Source: G958295935 sp965224235
Lineage (GTDB): Bacteria > Chloroflexota > Dehalococcoidia > Lucifugimonadales > Lucifugimonadaceae
Assembly: GCA_965224235.1 (NCBI GenBank)
Contig: CBDCYP010000002.1
Location: 682,001 to 746,000 of the forward strand
DNA length: 64,000 nt
Direction of reading: 5' to 3'
In this document: positions 44,856-53,880 of the stretch, piece after piece
Position numbering within the stretch: the stretch's first letter is position 1
How the letters are laid out: each line of letters begins with the position of its first letter
Notes under the pieces: generated by a model
The model's input: the letters and a program-made list of their open reading frames with translations, nothing else
Database searches by the model: none
What the model was told of the DNA's origin: nothing
Program-made: the position numbers and the translations under genes

Positions 44856-45528
44856 CCACCGCGCTCTGTAGTTAGCAGAACAAACGCGTATCGACACTCG
44901 ACATTCCGTTCCCAAAACACACGATGTGGGGGTGCCCACAAGGAGCTTGTCTCGGAAGCGGTCGGGGCTTAGGTCCAAGCGCATCGGCGCCAGTCGAACG
45001 CGCTGGAAGATTGAGATGGGCCCTGCGGGAACAATCGCCCTCAGCACGCAGGCGGGCAATTTTACGCCGTTCCTGAATGGAGACCTGTCAGTGTCCCGCG
45101 GCAGCGCACTGATTTGGCGTTGCGATTCGTTTGTGAACTCAGGGTCCGGCATCCGGGCCCGCCATATCGGCCGCAGGGCGCTCAGGTTGAAGGCTGTGGC
45201 GAGCAGAGTCCACTCAGCCGCAACGTTGGGTAGGCCGCGCAACAGGAATCTCCGGCCTTGCTGTTGCTCTTTGATGATCCCGAAGATGTGAAGTCCACAA
45301 AGTTTAACGGCCGGCCGATTTCTGAGACAGGCGCCCCTGGGGAGGAGTGGGGCAACGCGAATACAACACTAAACGTGGGACATTGTTCCCATGGCCCAAC
45401 CCCCAACGGGCGCCCCAAGAGACGCCCCCACGCGTTGTTGTGAGACGCGGGTTGTCCCAGCCCCGCACGTCATCACCCGTCATCCCCGACCCCGATCGGG
45501 GATCCACCTGGGCGAGACGGCTTGGTGG
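44856..45528. other. Intergenic region holding a transposase relic and direct-repeat debris
   Basis: The region lies between the convergent HtrA-type and DUF3179 genes. A transposase C-terminal relic lies at 45130-45300. The rest (for example CATCACCCGTCATCCCCGAC near 45469) resembles the intergenic repeats around 28870-28990. No intact gene is seen. Confidence 0.45.
45130..45300 (-). pseudogene. Relic of a transposase C-terminus (DDE, IS1182/IS5-like)
   Basis: The minus-strand frame reads FGIIKEQQQGRRFLLRGLPN followed by VAAEWTLLATAFNLSALRPI. This matches the usual end of IS1182/IS5-type transposases (IKEQ, RRFLLRGL, EW.L..AFNL). The catalytic core upstream is missing, and the continuing frame downstream is not protein-like. 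Boundaries are approximate. Confidence 0.6.
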
Positions 45529-46890
45529 TCAGGTCCCGGGCTTGTCCGGCAACGGCATCAGTTCGGTGTTCGGATAGAAGCGGGACCATACGAACCAGAA
45601 CCCCGTCTGCCCTTCGATCATCCGCATCCTTTTACCCTCTAGTTCGCCCTCGATGCAGTATCCGGTTAAGGCCCTCCATACGCTTCCCGTCTCGCGATCC
45701 CGCAGCAGCAGCGGTTCGTAGTTGATCTCGGGTCCGCTGGCCGGTTCCTCGGCTGCCGGCTGTCGCCCGGCCTCATCCGGATCGTCGTCTATGTCGCCGT
45801 CAGAATCCCCGGCCGGCTTGGGGACGATGTCCGCCGACTCGATTATTTCGGGCCTGCGAGGGTTTTCCGACTCGGAATCGAACGTGAGAATTCGCCCTTC
45901 CACGATGCGGCTGAAAACGGCGGCGGTTGCGCTGATTCGTTCCAGCAGCACCAGTATCGGCTCCCGTTCGATCTCCTCTTGAATCAGCGGCTCCTCGATC
46001 AGCGTCCGGTACGGGTACGCCTTTACGGTATCCCGACCAACCACACCGAGCACGATCTCTTTATCCGGCAGGCGACGATCTTTGGCCGGCTGCCGGTGCA
46101 GACCCGGCCGGTCGTTGAAGTAATACCGCTCAAATATGTCCCACTCCGGTGTGCCATTCGTCGAAAGCGTCTCAGTGTCGGGGTAGGCTGACGACCAGGC
46201 GTCCCAGTTTGTGGCGAGCACGGGTATCTGTTTCAGCGTGTGGCCGGTATTTTCCCCGGCGACGGCCTGTCCGAGGAACTGCACCCACCTGCCGTCCTCC
46301 GACTCGTCAGTGAACACGGTGGAGTTGAAGACTGTCTTGGCGGTCGGTTCGAAAGTCACCATATGACCGGACGGAAGCCGGCGCACGAATGCGCGTGCGG
46401 AGTACGAGATCGCCCACCACGACACCGAGACGCGCTCTCCGCCGACCTCCAGGTTGATCACTTCTCTCAGGGCCATGGCGGATATGGGCAGGGCCACGGC
46501 GTCGCCGTTCACCTCTATGCCCACGACCCGACCCTCGCCCCGCAACTCTTCGTTTGCCTCGGCCACGGGGATGAATCGCTCCGGTTCAGTCGCGGCGAAC
46601 CGCTTGCCGCCCTGCGTGGAGCGCATCTTGTGGACGGTGAAGTGGGAACTTCCCGGCATCTTGACGAGAACCCGATCAGCAAAATAGCCAAACCGGAAGA
46701 GAATATAGACAACGAACATCCCCGCGTAGGCTGCGAGCAGGACGTCGGGGCCGGCGAGTTCGCCGTCGATCCTGGCGATTATGGCGGCGATGGCGAAGAT
46801 GCCGCCAAATATTGCCGCGGCGCGTATTCGGGGATCGACTCGGTAGACCCAACCGAGCCGTGCACGATTTTCATTTTGATTGCCCTGCAA
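45529..46890 (-). CDS. DUF3179 domain protein, membrane anchored
   Basis: This 453-residue protein has two N-terminal membrane helices (about 21-42 and 46-67) and then a DUF3179 domain split over two stretches. The signature pieces are VVGIEVNGDAVALPISAM, VSVSWWAISYSARAF, ATNWDAWSSAYPDTETLS, DTVKAYPYRTL and GSVWRALTGYCIEGEL. An acidic insert (DSDGDIDDDPDEAG) interrupts the C-terminal part. The family is common in environmental bacteria and has no known function. The upstream gap is shared with the divergent RraA-like gene. Confidence 0.82.
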   Translation of the reverse strand: MQGNQNENRARLGWVYRVDPRIRAAAIFGGIFAIAAIIARIDGELAGPDVLLAAYAGMFVVYILFRFGYFADRVLVKMPGSSHFTVHKMRSTQGGKRFAATEPERFIPVAEANEELRGEGRVVGIEVNGDAVALPISAMALREVINLEVGGERVSVSWWAISYSARAFVRRLPSGHMVTFEPTAKTVFNSTVFTDESEDGRWVQFLGQAVAGENTGHTLKQIPVLATNWDAWSSAYPDTETLSTNGTPEWDIFERYYFNDRPGLHRQPAKDRRLPDKEIVLGVVGRDTVKAYPYRTLIEEPLIQEEIEREPILVLLERISATAAVFSRIVEGRILTFDSESENPRRPEIIESADIVPKPAGDSDGDIDDDPDEAGRQPAAEEPASGPEINYEPLLLRDRETGSVWRALTGYCIEGELEGKRMRMIEGQTGFWFVWSRFYPNTELMPLPDKPGT

Positions 46891-47118
46891 GTCACGCTCC
46901 GGTCCCGGGAGTGGTGTTTAGGCCGCCCCCGATATTTTGGCGGTGGCGAGGGAGTGGCTGAAATTTTAGCAGAGGGCGCGGCGGCGGCATCGGGTGTCGG
47001 TCGGCCGCGTTGCACGATAGCTTTGCCGGCACACGCAGGACTACCCGGCGTATCGCCCCCGGGTTCGGCGAACTGCGCGTTGATATACTCCCACCGAATT
47101 GACTTTTTTCTCACCGCA

Positions 47119-47898
47119 ATGGCGCGCGCCGAGCGTGCAGAACCCGGCAATTCGATGATCGAACCAGTTTCGCGCGTATCCGACGCGACCCTCAAAAAGC
47201 TCGACAACGTATCCAGCGCGACGGTTCTTGGCTGTCTGGCAAGACGCGGGTATGTCAATACGTGGATGGAGGGCGTGCAGCCACTTTCGCCGGGGACGCA
47301 TCTGGCCGGACGGGCGGTGACGCTGCGTTTCCTGCCGACGCGCCCCGACCTGCAGGAGCGCGTGGCCCGAGGGGGAAGTGGCCGCGAGTTCAACGACACG
47401 CCGCGATGGGATGCCCTGGAGAAACTGGGCCCCGGCGATGTTCTGGTTGCCGATGCCATGGGGCGGGCGCATACGTCCACCGGCGGGGACGTCGTCTACT
47501 CGCGTGTCCTGACAAAGGGGGCTGCCGGCATCGTGACCGACGGCGGTATTCGCGACGGCCACAAAGTGGCTGCTTACGGCTTCCCTGTATTCGCGGGCGG
47601 TTCCACGCCAACCATCGGGGAGCCGTTCATCCTGCCTTACAGTGTCAACGAGCCGGTGCAGTGCGGCGGGGTGCTAGTGTGGCCCGGCGACGTGCTAGTC
47701 GGGGACGACGAGGGCGTGGTGGTACTGCCGTCACAATTTGCTGACGAGATTGCGGATGAGGCCGTTGAGCACGAGGAGATCGAAGAGGCGCTTTTGGCGC
47801 ACGTGATGGAACGCGGCGTGTCGCCAAGGGACTTCTACCCATTCAACGAGGACACGAAGCGGCTCCACGAGGAATGGAAGGCGCGACGTGACAGTTGA
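47119..47898 (+). CDS. RraA-like family protein (HMG aldolase/demethylmenaquinone methyltransferase-like fold)
   Basis: This protein has 259 residues from ATG 47119, or 247 from the ATG at 47155. The family core is clear: SSATVLGCLARRG, GRAVTLRF, GDVLVADAMG, GAAGIVTDGGIRDG (the DGGxRD Mg/substrate site of RraA-type aldolases) and PGDVLVGDDEGVVVLP. It may act as a 4-hydroxy-4-methyl-2-oxoglutarate/oxaloacetate aldolase or an RNase E-inhibitor-like protein; the former is more likely outside enterobacteria. It starts a three-gene plus-strand row with a cyclophilin-like and a TenA gene. Confidence 0.83.
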   Translation: MARAERAEPGNSMIEPVSRVSDATLKKLDNVSSATVLGCLARRGYVNTWMEGVQPLSPGTHLAGRAVTLRFLPTRPDLQERVARGGSGREFNDTPRWDALEKLGPGDVLVADAMGRAHTSTGGDVVYSRVLTKGAAGIVTDGGIRDGHKVAAYGFPVFAGGSTPTIGEPFILPYSVNEPVQCGGVLVWPGDVLVGDDEGVVVLPSQFADEIADEAVEHEEIEEALLAHVMERGVSPRDFYPFNEDTKRLHEEWKARRDS

Positions 47899-47937
47899 TC
47901 GACTGAGCGTTGCCGCCGTTGCGGCTGCCGAAGGGAT

Positions 47938-48312
47938 ATGACATTGCGGCAAATACGGATCGAGTCGGCCGGAGTTACGGTATTGGCTGAACTGAACGGC
48001 TCGGCAACGTCCGACGCCCTGTGGGAGGCGTTGCCCCTGAATGCCCGGACGCAGACCTGGGGAGACGAGATCTACTTTTCGATCCCTGTTGACGCCGACG
48101 AGGACGACGCGCAGGAAGCCGTGGAACTCGGCGCAGTCGGTTACTGGCCTCCCGGAAGCGCGCTGTGCCTGTTTTTCGGTTCGACGCCGGCGAGCGTGGG
48201 GGACGAGATCAGGCCGGCAAGCGCTGTAAACGTGCTCGGAATGATCAACGGGGACCCCAAGATCCTAAAGTCGGTTCCGCCGGGCGCAGAGATCAGGGTC
48301 ACCCGTTCGTGA
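47938..48312 (+). CDS. Cyclophilin-like fold protein (PF04126/DUF369 type)
   Basis: This 124-residue single-domain protein has TWGDEIYFSIPV, VGYWPPGSALCLFFGSTPAS and VNVLGMINGD, the conserved blocks of the small archaeal/bacterial cyclophilin-like family. It lies 40 bp after the RraA-like gene. The family has no established activity; it may bind rather than isomerise a substrate. Confidence 0.78.
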   Translation: MTLRQIRIESAGVTVLAELNGSATSDALWEALPLNARTQTWGDEIYFSIPVDADEDDAQEAVELGAVGYWPPGSALCLFFGSTPASVGDEIRPASAVNVLGMINGDPKILKSVPPGAEIRVTRS

Positions 48313-48366
48313 TGGCCCACATTCACGTACGGCTGAGACCCCCTGTCGGACGACAGCGTCGCCACA

Positions 48367-49053
48367 ATGAAACTTCGATTTAGCGAGCAATTGCGTCAGT
48401 CTTGCGCCGAGGAATGGCGCAAGGCGCATCAGACCCATCCGTTCGTGGTCGCCATGGGCAACGGTTCGCTGTCGTTAAATCGCTTCAGCTACTTCATGCG
48501 CCAGGACTATCTGTTCCTCATCGACTACTGCCGAGTCGTCTCGCTATCCTGCGCCAAATGCCCCGACCTCGACTCGATGGGTTGGTGGGCGAGGCTGCTC
48601 GACGAGACTCTTAACTCGGAGATGGCCTTGCATCGGAGCTTTTGCGCCGACTTCGGCATCGCCGAGGCAGACCTCGAGGCCACCGAACCGGGGCCGGCGA
48701 CGGTGGCCTACACGACGCATCTGCTACGGACGGCGTACGAGGACACGATCGGGGTCATCGCAACGGCGCTGCTGCCATGCCAGTGGGGTTACGACGAGAT
48801 TGGCCAAGAGTTGGGCTCATCGATGAACGCGCCTCCGGAGTCGTTTCATGCCCGGTGGGTCGCCGGTTACAACGCCCCCGAGTACCGGGAGTTGACCACA
48901 TGGCTGCGGGAATTCGTCGACCGGCTGGGGAGCGAAGCAGGTGATGCGGAACAGGAGCGTATGGGTAGCGTGTTTCTCGCCAGTACTCGATACGAGTACC
49001 TGTTTTGGGAAGCAGCGTGGCGCCTTCAGAGTTGGCCTGACCAGACCGGCTGA
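48367..49053 (+). CDS. tenA: TenA-family protein (thiaminase II-like)
   Basis: This 228-residue all-helical protein has the TenA core: HPFVVAMGNGSLSLNRFSYF, RQDYLFLIDYCRV, AYEDTIGVIATALLPCQWGY (the expected catalytic Cys in LPC.W.Y) and the C-terminal YEYLFWEAAW. TenA salvages thiamin breakdown products by hydrolysing the aminopyrimidine. No thi genes or TPP riboswitch-like sequence is nearby, so it could also act on another amine. Confidence 0.85.
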   Translation: MKLRFSEQLRQSCAEEWRKAHQTHPFVVAMGNGSLSLNRFSYFMRQDYLFLIDYCRVVSLSCAKCPDLDSMGWWARLLDETLNSEMALHRSFCADFGIAEADLEATEPGPATVAYTTHLLRTAYEDTIGVIATALLPCQWGYDEIGQELGSSMNAPPESFHARWVAGYNAPEYRELTTWLREFVDRLGSEAGDAEQERMGSVFLASTRYEYLFWEAAWRLQSWPDQTG

Positions 49054-49261
49054 GGCGTCCAGACGACGCGGCGTTATCATCATTCAGGGGAAACCTGCCA
49101 CTACGCCGGCGGGTTCCCACTCCCGCGATTGACCGGCATTGAACCAACAGTCCATGATGTCGCCACCTCGTTAGGGTTGCTCTGGAGGCTTGGGCCATCA
49201 AAAATCGTAAATTCGGTCAAATTGCCAGCCCTGTTCAGCGAGGACACGTCTGAGGATGGGC

Positions 49262-50935
49262 ATGAACGAACGGCTTCGGAGCCGGGTCCCATTGCGGGCG
49301 CCGGGTACGAAAAGCGGGTTTCGTCAGCGGTGCGCATCGGCCCTGACGCACCCGGCAACCGTCGCCGCGCTGGCCATACTGCTGCTGAACGACGTGCTGT
49401 TCAAGGCGCTATGGCCCGAATCGTGGGTCACAGGCAAGCTCAGCGATCTCGCGTGGGTGGTGTTCGCGCCCCCGCTGCTTGCGTTCCTGCTGTCGTTTCT
49501 CACCCGCAGGAATGTTCTTGCCGAGCGCGTTTCGTTTCTCGCCGCCTACGCCGGGTTGCCGCTGCTGTATGCGGCCTTCAATACCTTCGAGCCGTTGCAC
49601 CACTGGATCCTGCAAGGGCTCTCCATAGCGTCGGGCGGGACTGCAGGGTCCCCTCTCGACGTCACCGACTCGCTGGTTATCCCCCTGGGAATGGGAATCG
49701 CTTTCTGGGTGTGGCGGCAGCGCGTCGTCGGCCCCGCAACCCAACGCCTGCGATGGGGCTTGCTTGTAGCCGGAGTCGCAGCACTCGCCAGTGTGGCGAC
49801 TAGCGTGGCCCCGCCGGACTATGGCATCAGGGAAGTGGGTGTGTCAGCAGGCGGCATCGTTCACGCCCACTCTAGCGGTCAGCATGACGGTCGATACCAG
49901 AGCCATGACGGCGGCCTTAACTGGACCGAGGGGTCGACTGACGCGGGCACGGTTAAATGGGGTGGCATGAGCGCAGAAACGCCGCGAGGCCGGTACGTCG
50001 TCATGGGTTCGGACATCAAACTCGAGGGCGGCGACGGCCGGTCGGAACGGGTCTTTTCGACTGCGAATCTGCGTTGGGCGGGCAACATGTGGGTTCAGCA
50101 GCAGGACGTCCGCGACATCACGACAGAACCACAGGGCATTGTCTACGACGCACGGAGCGGCAACCTGATCGTTGCCATGGGGCGCCAAGGCGTTTTGGTG
50201 GGGACACATGACGGGCGGTGGACACGGTACGCCGTTGGTGACTACGCGCCCACGGACTTCTCATTCACAGCCAAGACACGTCTATTGCTGTCGAAATTCG
50301 AATTCTGGATGGTAGCGGTGGCCCTGTCACTGTCGATGACCGGCGCCGCCCTGATTTATTCCCAACATGATGCCGAGGACTCCAGACCCCTCCCCATTGC
50401 CCGCTTGGCTGTTTTTGTCTTGCTGGCCGCTATTGTCTCGCTGGTCGTTGTTGGGGCGGCCTTGGCGGCAGCGTTTTTATTCGGGCTCAACGTCTTCTGG
50501 GGCCACATGCTCTGGGTATTGCCCGCTGCTCCGGTTTTGGCGGGAATCGCGCTTGGCGCCATGCCCAGGCAGAGCAAATTGAGGAAAGTCCTGGTGTCTT
50601 TGACCGGTGCCCTGTCCTTGATGGCATCAGGGGGACTACTGGTCATGTTCGGCCGCGCCAATCCCGATGACCTTGACTACGGTTTGTACTTTGTTTTATT
50701 GAGCGTACCGGCGTACATATTGGGGATCACTTTGTTGTTAACTTCATGGCGCCAATTACGGCGCTGGCCGGCGGCAATCGCATCATTCGTGGGGATGATC
50801 GTCCTTGTGGTTCTGGCCTTTATGCTGTGGCTGCATTTGAGCTTCGCGCTTGCGTCGGCCAAAATTTGGGCCGTTGTGCTCATCGCGCTGGTCGCCTTCG
50901 TACTCGCGGGCTACTTGAAGCGAAAGGCCACCTAG
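49262..50935 (+). CDS. Membrane protein with central beta-repeat (YCF48/BNR-like) domain
   Basis: From ATG 49262 (GAGG six bases before it) the protein has 557 residues. Four N-terminal helices (about 30-165) are followed by an outside region of about 150 residues with BNR/YCF48-like pieces (SHDGGLNWTEG, TPRGRYVVMGSD, GRQGVLVGTHDGRWTRYAV), then about six helices (310-555). A second, broken copy lies downstream (51561-52838), so this gene was duplicated as part of a segment. No function is known. Confidence 0.75.
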   Translation: MNERLRSRVPLRAPGTKSGFRQRCASALTHPATVAALAILLLNDVLFKALWPESWVTGKLSDLAWVVFAPPLLAFLLSFLTRRNVLAERVSFLAAYAGLPLLYAAFNTFEPLHHWILQGLSIASGGTAGSPLDVTDSLVIPLGMGIAFWVWRQRVVGPATQRLRWGLLVAGVAALASVATSVAPPDYGIREVGVSAGGIVHAHSSGQHDGRYQSHDGGLNWTEGSTDAGTVKWGGMSAETPRGRYVVMGSDIKLEGGDGRSERVFSTANLRWAGNMWVQQQDVRDITTEPQGIVYDARSGNLIVAMGRQGVLVGTHDGRWTRYAVGDYAPTDFSFTAKTRLLLSKFEFWMVAVALSLSMTGAALIYSQHDAEDSRPLPIARLAVFVLLAAIVSLVVVGAALAAAFLFGLNVFWGHMLWVLPAAPVLAGIALGAMPRQSKLRKVLVSLTGALSLMASGGLLVMFGRANPDDLDYGLYFVLLSVPAYILGITLLLTSWRQLRRWPAAIASFVGMIVLVVLAFMLWLHLSFALASAKIWAVVLIALVAFVLAGYLKRKAT

Positions 50936-50941
50936 CCTGAT

Positions 50942-51134
50942 GCAGCAACACCTTGACCATCATCAGCGGAGGGTAGCCGGGCCTCCCTTCCGGGGCGGAG
51001 TGGACTCTCGTCAACAACCGGCCGAACCGGTCCCAGTCGACCGCGTCCTTAATCCGTTCCAGGCGCCCGTTGTGGCCCAGTGTCTCCGGAAGCAGCGATT
51101 CCGCTAGTGACGGTTGGCCCATTTCACGGTGCAT
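50942..51134 (-). pseudogene. N-terminal fragment of an IS5-type transposase
   Basis: From ATG 51134 the minus frame reads MHREMGQPSLAESLLPE, then WDRFGRLLTRVHSAPEGRPG and YPPLMMVKVLLHQ, the usual N-terminus of IS5-group transposases. Homology ends at LLHQ near 50942, immediately beyond the stop of the preceding gene, so the catalytic DDE domain is gone. A terminal-repeat-like TTATGCAAAGGTCTC lies upstream at 51191-51205. Confidence 0.8.
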
Positions 51135-51190
51135 AGCACCCTCCTGACATCTTCGGATTGGCTCCCCTCATATTCGCCCTACCCCAGTAG

Positions 51191-51205
51191 TTATGCAAAG
51201 GTCTC
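51191..51205. repeat. Terminal inverted repeat of the IS5-type relic
   Basis: TTATGCAAAGGTCTC lies 57 bases before the transposase start. The same end motif with GTTACGCAAAGGACTC bounds the element at 28890-29092. The partner end is lost. Bases 51206-51560 hold no gene; the last part (from about 51440) is the start of the duplicated segment. Confidence 0.6.
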
Positions 51206-51560
51206 TGAAAACGGGAATCTGGAGGCACTGGCCCCCATAGGTTTCGAGTTTATGAAACAGGCTCTTCAGACCCTCCATTTTGATCTGGATTGGGGCGGCG
51301 AAGTCAAAACGGATTCGCGTTGGAATCTGAGGGTCTGAAAGTCTTGATAGATCCCACCGACCATCATGGCGAACGCGAAGCGCTGTTTACGACCGGGACC
51401 ACACTTGCCCATGCCCTGACCGGGCATGGACCGGTACCAGAGTTCCAGTCCATGATGTCGTCATCTCCTTTGGGCTTTCCCTAAGCTTGAGGTCACGAGT
51501 AATGAAAGACCCCGTTCTAAATGCCAGCCCAGACCAGGACGGACTCGCCGGAGTACGGGC

Positions 51561-52838
51561 ATGATCGGGTGGTTCATGAGCCAGATCCTACGGTGGCGGA
51601 CGGGTATGCAAAGCGGCTTTCGTCAGCGGTGTGCATCGGCCCGGACGCACCCTGCAACCCAGCGACTGGGGTCAATTGGTGGCCGGACTCGCAGCGGTTG
51701 CCAGCGTAGCGTGTATTGAACCGGGGCAACTCTACAGCCAGGCGATTGGACTTCCCGGAGGCTACGGTATCCAGGATGTAGGAGTGTCAGCGGACGGGAC
51801 CGTTTACGCCGGAGGCCGATACCCAGCCCTGTACGGTGATGAGCCGTTCCTAAGTCATGATGGCGGCCTGAACTGGGTCGCGAGGGCCGAGGACTCGGCC
51901 GTGATCAAATGGACCCCCTGGGTTGCTAACACGCCGCGTGGCCGGTACGTAGTCCGGGGTTCGGACATCTTATTGCTCGTAGACGGCAACGGTCGGAGCG
52001 GGTCTATTCGGCGGCGTACCTCCGGAAAGCTGGAAACGTTTGGGTGCAGGAAAAGACCGCCGGCGGGATAGCAACCGGACCTAGGGACGTCATCTATGAA
52101 CCCCTCAGCGGTAACCTGATTGTGGCCATGGAAAGCCAGGGAGTGGTGGTGGGAACGCCGGACGGAAAGTGGACCCGGTATGGCGTAGGGGATTACACGC
52201 CCATGGACTTCTCATTCAGCGGCAAGACCCGTCTGCTTCTATCGGATGTCGATTTCTGGATAGTGGCGTTGGCGCTGTCGCTGTCGTTGACGGGCGCCGC
52301 CCTGATCTATTCACAATATGGTGCGGAAGGCTCAAAGCTGCTCGCCTTCACCCGTATTACGATCAGCGCCACGTCCGTGGTGGCATCCGCCGCCATGCTA
52401 TTCCTGTTTGGAGATTCCATCGCCGGGGACGTTCCAGATTCCTTCAATAGGCTACCGGTACCGGCGTTCATCTTGGGCGCCTTGGCCGTGGCGTCCTCCT
52501 TGCTGCGACCGCGGTATTGGCTGAAGGTAGGCGCGTCCTTTGGCGGGATGATCGCGCTCATTGTTTTGTTGTTCATGCTGTGGTTACACTTGGGCATCAC
52601 TCTGGGACTGGCCATGGCTTCAGCCGTCGTGCTAACCGCTTTAGGGGCCTTCCTGCTGGGGCATCACGTCAAGACTGCTGAATACAGGAACTGGTCTGTA
52701 TCGGCTTATTCGGCGCGTTTTACAAGGCGCCAGACTGTCGATTCTGGTCAATTCCTTTGCAGGCGCTGCCAGCGCCCAAATAATCCCTTGGCGCGGGACT
52801 GTAACAGCTGCGGGTTGCCCCTCGGAAACGAAACCTAG
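51561..52838 (+). pseudogene. Broken second copy of the membrane/beta-repeat gene
   Basis: The sequence is a diverged copy of 49256-50935. The first part (GGGCATGATCGGG..., SGFRQRC-like) matches the start of the parent. An internal deletion then joins GCAACC near 51655 to the region equivalent to 49736 in the parent, removing the four N-terminal helices, and the frame shifts there. A second frame change near 52020-52045 separates the beta-repeat part (51631-52071) from the membrane part (52044-52838). The last 30 residues, absent from the parent, form a zinc-ribbon-like CRRCQRPNNPLARDCNSCG. The membrane part may still be translated alone. Confidence 0.75.
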
Positions 52839-52969
52839 ACGCGGTGGGCCCGACCGGCCAGCCCGGGGTTCCAACTCCGGCCCCTCCGCCCTCGTGAGCA
52901 GATGAGTGGCATAATGGCCCGTGCTTGCGACGATTGACGCGGTCGGATCGGATTTTTGAGGACCCTGGA

Positions 52970-53713
52970 ATGACGATAATCAGAAGAGCGGACCAAATAC
53001 TCGAACCCAGAAGGCCGGGCGTCAACCGGGTGGTCATGGCCGGGCCGACCACCGGCGCGACGATGCTTTCGGTCAGCGACCTGATGATGGAGGCCGGTTC
53101 GACGATCCCGTACCACGTGCACCCCAACACGGAAGAGTCGATGTACCTGGTCGAAGGGGAGCTCGTGGCGATGCTGGACGGCAAGCGATTTCGGTTCGCC
53201 CAGGGTGATTGCATGATAGCGACGATGGGTCGAGGCCACGGGTTTATCAACGAATCCGACAGGCCTGCACGCATGATCACCATGTACCCGACCACGTCCC
53301 CTGAAATGACGCCGATAGACGACTCGGGCATCGTGGATGGCCGGCCGGAGAGCGGAGTCACGTTCCGGAGCGAGGCGGAACCCTACGAATTCTTCCCCGG
53401 CATCTCGCGCTACGACATGGTAGGAGACTTTACCGGCGCGGCATCTACCTATATGTCGGAACTGATATTCGAGTCCGGCGCGTTGGCGCCCAATCACTAT
53501 CACCCGGCGCACGAGGAGGCGATGTTTTGCCTCAGCGGCGGACTTACAGCGGTCTACGGCGTTGAGGACGACGTGCCTCTGAGCGGCGGCGACATTTTCA
53601 CGTGCGAGATCGCAGTACGCCACGGGGTGTTCAGCAAGGCAGGCACCAGCGGCGGCAGGTTGCTGGCCCTCCATCCCGTTCTCAATCCACCGCCGCGAGT
53701 GGACGTGGAATAA
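52970..53713 (+). CDS. Bicupin domain protein
   Basis: From ATG 52970, with GAGG upstream, the protein has 247 residues and two cupin barrels. The first carries the metal motif YHVHPNTEESMYLVEGE (His, His, Glu) and GDCMIATMGRGHGF. The second carries NHYHPAHEEAMFCLSGG and GDIFTCEIAVRHGV. Both barrels seem able to bind a metal. Possible roles are dioxygenase, isomerase or storage; none can be chosen. It stands alone downstream of the broken duplicate. Confidence 0.85.
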   Translation: MTIIRRADQILEPRRPGVNRVVMAGPTTGATMLSVSDLMMEAGSTIPYHVHPNTEESMYLVEGELVAMLDGKRFRFAQGDCMIATMGRGHGFINESDRPARMITMYPTTSPEMTPIDDSGIVDGRPESGVTFRSEAEPYEFFPGISRYDMVGDFTGAASTYMSELIFESGALAPNHYHPAHEEAMFCLSGGLTAVYGVEDDVPLSGGDIFTCEIAVRHGVFSKAGTSGGRLLALHPVLNPPPRVDVE

Positions 53714-53880
53714 ATTCCGTGTCCGCAGAGGGTTGGGCAATCCTTTGCCGCTACATGCGGGACCTTGACTGGCACTTCGATTGGACGGCCATGAAGAGGG
53801 CAAACCACATGTGTCGTCCCTTGAGAATGCAGGGTACGTGAGGTGACGGGGCAACGCGGGAATACCGCCTTCCCATGACG

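Noticed and set aside
46240..47118. Long N-terminal extension of the RraA-like frame
   Set aside because: The extension is antisense to the DUF3179 gene and not protein-like; the family begins near SDATLKKLDNVSSATVL, so ATG 47119 or 47155 is used.
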